A stretch of 64,000 nt of DNA from contig JAWNGF010000001.1 of assembly GCA_037039685.1 (NCBI GenBank), forward strand, positions 7,564,001 through 7,628,000. The letters are read 5' to 3'. This stretch comes from Ceratobasidium sp. AG-K. Taxonomy: Eukaryota; Basidiomycota; Agaricomycetes; Cantharellales; Ceratobasidiaceae. Below the pieces are notes generated by a model. It had not been told where the DNA came from, did no database searches, and worked only from the letters and a program-made list of their open reading frames with translations. This document shows positions 61,930 through 64,000 of this stretch, in pieces; positions within the stretch are counted from its first letter, which is position 1; each line of letters begins with the position of its first letter. Position numbers and translations under genes: made by a program.

Positions 61930-63141
61930 CTAACTCCCGATATTGCCCTCCATGAATGCTGTGATATTTTGTATTTGATGGTCCAAGTCGAGTTGTGAAT
62001 TATAGAATTCTTCTCCAATGGACTCACGTTGAGGAAAGGGAACTTCTTGGGAGAATCGCGTGGCCGGTTGACTACTCTTCGAAGGGGCTGGTGTGGCCTG
62101 GCTCATCTGCTGACTAAATCGCTTAAGTGGACTGGAAATCCTCTGTTCCGAGGTCGCGCGAGAGCGGGGTCGGCGAGCAGGTGTAGAATACCTCGGTTCT
62201 GATTGACCAACAACGGGAAACTTTCTCAACTCCTTCGGAGACTTTGTTTGAAGTTTTCTTCGAGTGTGGGAGCCAGGGGCACGGATGGAAGCCTGGGTCA
62301 ATCCGTGGACAAATGCTCGCTGGGACGCGGGGGTTTCGGGGGGTCGGGATGTAGAAGCAACCTGAGACGCCATACGTGATGGTGGTGGCATAGATGGAGT
62401 TGGCGTTGGGGAGCGAGCAAGAGAAGAGCGGTCGTAGTCTATTTGGACGAGCGGGCGACCGGTGCTGGTTTTAGCGGGAACGAGATCCAAGTCAACGGGA
62501 AACACAGGCGGGGGAGTTTCTGGAGATAACGGACCAGATTGGACTGTGGATGAAGGGTATGGGGGGATGGTGGTTGCTGGGAGAGCTGGCACAGCGAATT
62601 GTGGAGACCGATCGGGCAGGGCTGTGCCTGGCTCAGGGAGAGCGGGGAGCGGTTCACTACGAGATATTTGGGGCTGAGGTGAGTATACTGGGTTGTCCGA
62701 CGCCAGGTTGTCAATCTGACCTCGAAACGTAAGTCTTCCACAACTACTGCTAGCGGGTGTATATAATCCACGCACCAGCTCATCATTTGTAGTCGGGGGC
62801 GCCATCCCCCAATACTTGCTACCTGGATCAAAGGGGCCTCTTAGTTGAGTCGATACCAAGTTAATCAGATGTCGGGCTTGATACAACGGTAGACTCGCCA
62901 AGCGCCTAGTCATTCGCTCGATGCGCTGGCGAGAACGAATTCGGGCCTCATCCTCAGTCATCGAAGGGTCCTCTAGGGGTGGAGGGGAAGGGGGGCACAA
63001 TACAGGAGGGAGATGACGGAAGTGCTCGATTTTATCATCGATTGCCCACGCAGGACGAATGGCCGGCGTCACTGATTCAGCGGAGTCACCGGTGGCAAGC
63101 AACACAGAATTCACTTGGACAGGGTAGTTCGTTCTCTTCAT
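61930..63141 (-). CDS. Unknown 403-aa intronless protein, Pro/Ser-rich
   Basis: Not recognised. A single open frame from ATG 63139-63141 to the stop at 61930. The first 130 residues contain a charged helical part (TEDEARIRSRQRIERMTRRL, then HLINLVSTQLRGPFD) that may fold; the rest is low-complexity Pro/Ser/Thr/Arg sequence with SPLKRFSQQ- and TPARRPRSR-like basic segments resembling CDK or nuclear-import sites. It is convergent with the preceding unknown gene (148 bp between stops) and divergent from the GH5 gene. Lack of introns is unusual for this intron-dense genome. Confidence 0.7.
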   Translation of the reverse strand: MKRTNYPVQVNSVLLATGDSAESVTPAIRPAWAIDDKIEHFRHLPPVLCPPSPPPLEDPSMTEDEARIRSRQRIERMTRRLASLPLYQARHLINLVSTQLRGPFDPGSKYWGMAPPTTNDELVRGLYTPASSSCGRLTFRGQIDNLASDNPVYSPQPQISRSEPLPALPEPGTALPDRSPQFAVPALPATTIPPYPSSTVQSGPLSPETPPPVFPVDLDLVPAKTSTGRPLVQIDYDRSSLARSPTPTPSMPPPSRMASQVASTSRPPETPASQRAFVHGLTQASIRAPGSHTRRKLQTKSPKELRKFPVVGQSEPRYSTPARRPRSRATSEQRISSPLKRFSQQMSQATPAPSKSSQPATRFSQEVPFPQRESIGEEFYNSQLDLDHQIQNITAFMEGNIGS

Positions 63142-63463
63142 GATTACAATCGAAAGGCTTATTTAGTTGCCACAAGAATACTTGGGGAATGACCGAGAAA
63201 TAGCCAGTCAGAGTAGAGATTCGTGTCCAAGGCTGTGGGCCGTTAGGGTCGGTTTCGACAGTATATCACTATAGGTACCTATAATTCTATCGCAGGTACT
63301 CATAGAATCAGTTTATCGATGTGTTCATTCATGAACCAGGGACAAGTGCCAAGAAAGCGAGGGCAAGTCTCGTTGTGATCAAAAAAGACCGGGTCTCGTC
63401 ATCGCAGGTGGAAGCCTTGTGATCTCTCACGTGACCAATTTTCGCCCGACACGTCCCACCACG
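63142..63463. promoter_or_regulatory. Divergent intergenic promoter region
   Basis: About 320 bp between the start codons of the unknown gene (-) and the GH5-like gene (+). Nothing specific, such as a TATA box, was identified. Confidence 0.35.
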
Positions 63464-64000
63464 ATGAGCTCCGAATCGCATCCTTCTTTATCCCATGAAT
63501 ACACGCCAGGAAGCGCTCCACGCACACAAGCACATGACTGGTCGAATATATCTACGGGTAAAGAAGGTCTCTTCCCTCGCCCCAACTCCAGGTGGATCAG
63601 TGACTCGTTCGGACGCGTCTGTTTGCTACGGGGTGCTAATGTTTCAGGTGCAAGCAAAATGTAGGTTTATGAAGCAATATTTATGAACAACTCAATCTTA
63701 CGCCCTATCAGCCCACAAATGCACAATCCGGAGGCATTCCCTCACGACCACGCAACGGTTACTTTCGTCGGTCGCCCGTTTCCGTTGGAAGAGGCGCCTC
63801 AGCATTTTGCACGCCTCCGACGATGGGGCCTAACATTCAGTGAGATAGAGCTAAATCTTTGCTCGGGCATACAACTAACGATCCACATTAGTCAGGTTTA
63901 ACGTGACCTGGGAAGCGTTGGAGCCCGAAGGGCCGTAAGTAGATTCAGTCACCATAAGCCGCTCGCAGCTCAGCGTTCACTCTAGAGGAAAATACGATAC
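63464..64000 (+). CDS. GH5 glucosylceramidase / steryl-glucosidase-like hydrolase, 3'-partial
   Basis: Likely a GH5 subfamily 12-type beta-glucosidase acting on glucosylceramide or ergosteryl glucoside; this rests on the N-terminal part only. ATG 63464. Exons 63464-63660, about 63712-63841, about 63892-63941, then from 63986 out of the window, all GT-AG and in phase. Recognisable: RWISDSFGRVCLLRGANVSG (beta-strand 1 with the RGxN(L/V)SG motif), FVGRPFPLEEAPQHFARLRR, WGLTFIRFNVTWEALEPEGP (strand with Arg and the VTWEALE motif) and GKYDT. The catalytic Glu residues lie beyond the window. No frame break seen. Confidence 0.8.

Overview
The window looks like a chromosome segment of a filamentous basidiomycete of the Agaricomycetes. 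The gene set best fits a plant-associated Ceratobasidiaceae (Rhizoctonia-like) fungus. This is inferred from very intron-dense genes with introns of about 45-60 bp, a plant-cell-wall toolkit (pectate lyase, AA9 monooxygenase with CBM1, P450), Ty1/copia elements, and the style of the conserved genes. No rRNA, tRNA or CRISPR array was recognised.

Layout: 1-9760 holds accessory genes on the + strand: a pectate lyase (5' end outside the window), a cytochrome P450 and two MFS transporters. The first three carry single-base indels in short homopolymers; the second transporter is clean. 11649-12340 is a small unknown gene with an in-frame TGA. 12595-20504 is a pogo/Fot1-type DNA transposon with 26-bp perfect terminal inverted repeats and TA target duplications. 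Its 690-aa transposase ORF is split by a complete copia retrotransposon (13239-18140, duplication GCAAT). 20505-25590 has no supported gene. 25596-38958 is a second copia family in a complex arrangement: a 5,038-bp inverted repeat (25596-30633 and 31586-36623) around a 952-bp spacer, then the broken tail of the outer element, which itself carries a 1.4-kb long-TIR element. Target duplications (GGTAG outside, TCATG/CATGA inside) show one copia inserted in reverse into another, followed by inversion between the arms.

From 41896 to the end the window is mostly gene-bearing and better preserved: a coiled-coil microtubule-organiser protein with a centrosomin-type N-terminal motif, an AA9-CBM1 monooxygenase, two tandem atypical short-chain dehydrogenases (one with a nonsense codon), a membrane-anchored alpha/beta hydrolase divergent from a PRP4-type spliceosomal kinase, two unknown low-complexity proteins in convergent orientation, and the 5' part of a GH5 glucosylceramidase-like gene.

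The most interesting signal is mutational. All 8 differences between the LTRs of the first copia, 13 of 14 differences between the two tails of the second family, every in-frame stop in both copia polyproteins, and four catalytic Asp-to-Asn changes are C-to-T or G-to-A changes at CpG sites. The nonsense codon in one of the two duplicated dehydrogenases is the same type (CGA to TGA). The pogo transposase hosting the first copia keeps an open frame. This fits CpG-methylation decay or a CpG-directed, RIP-like process acting on repeated sequences. All counts were made by eye.
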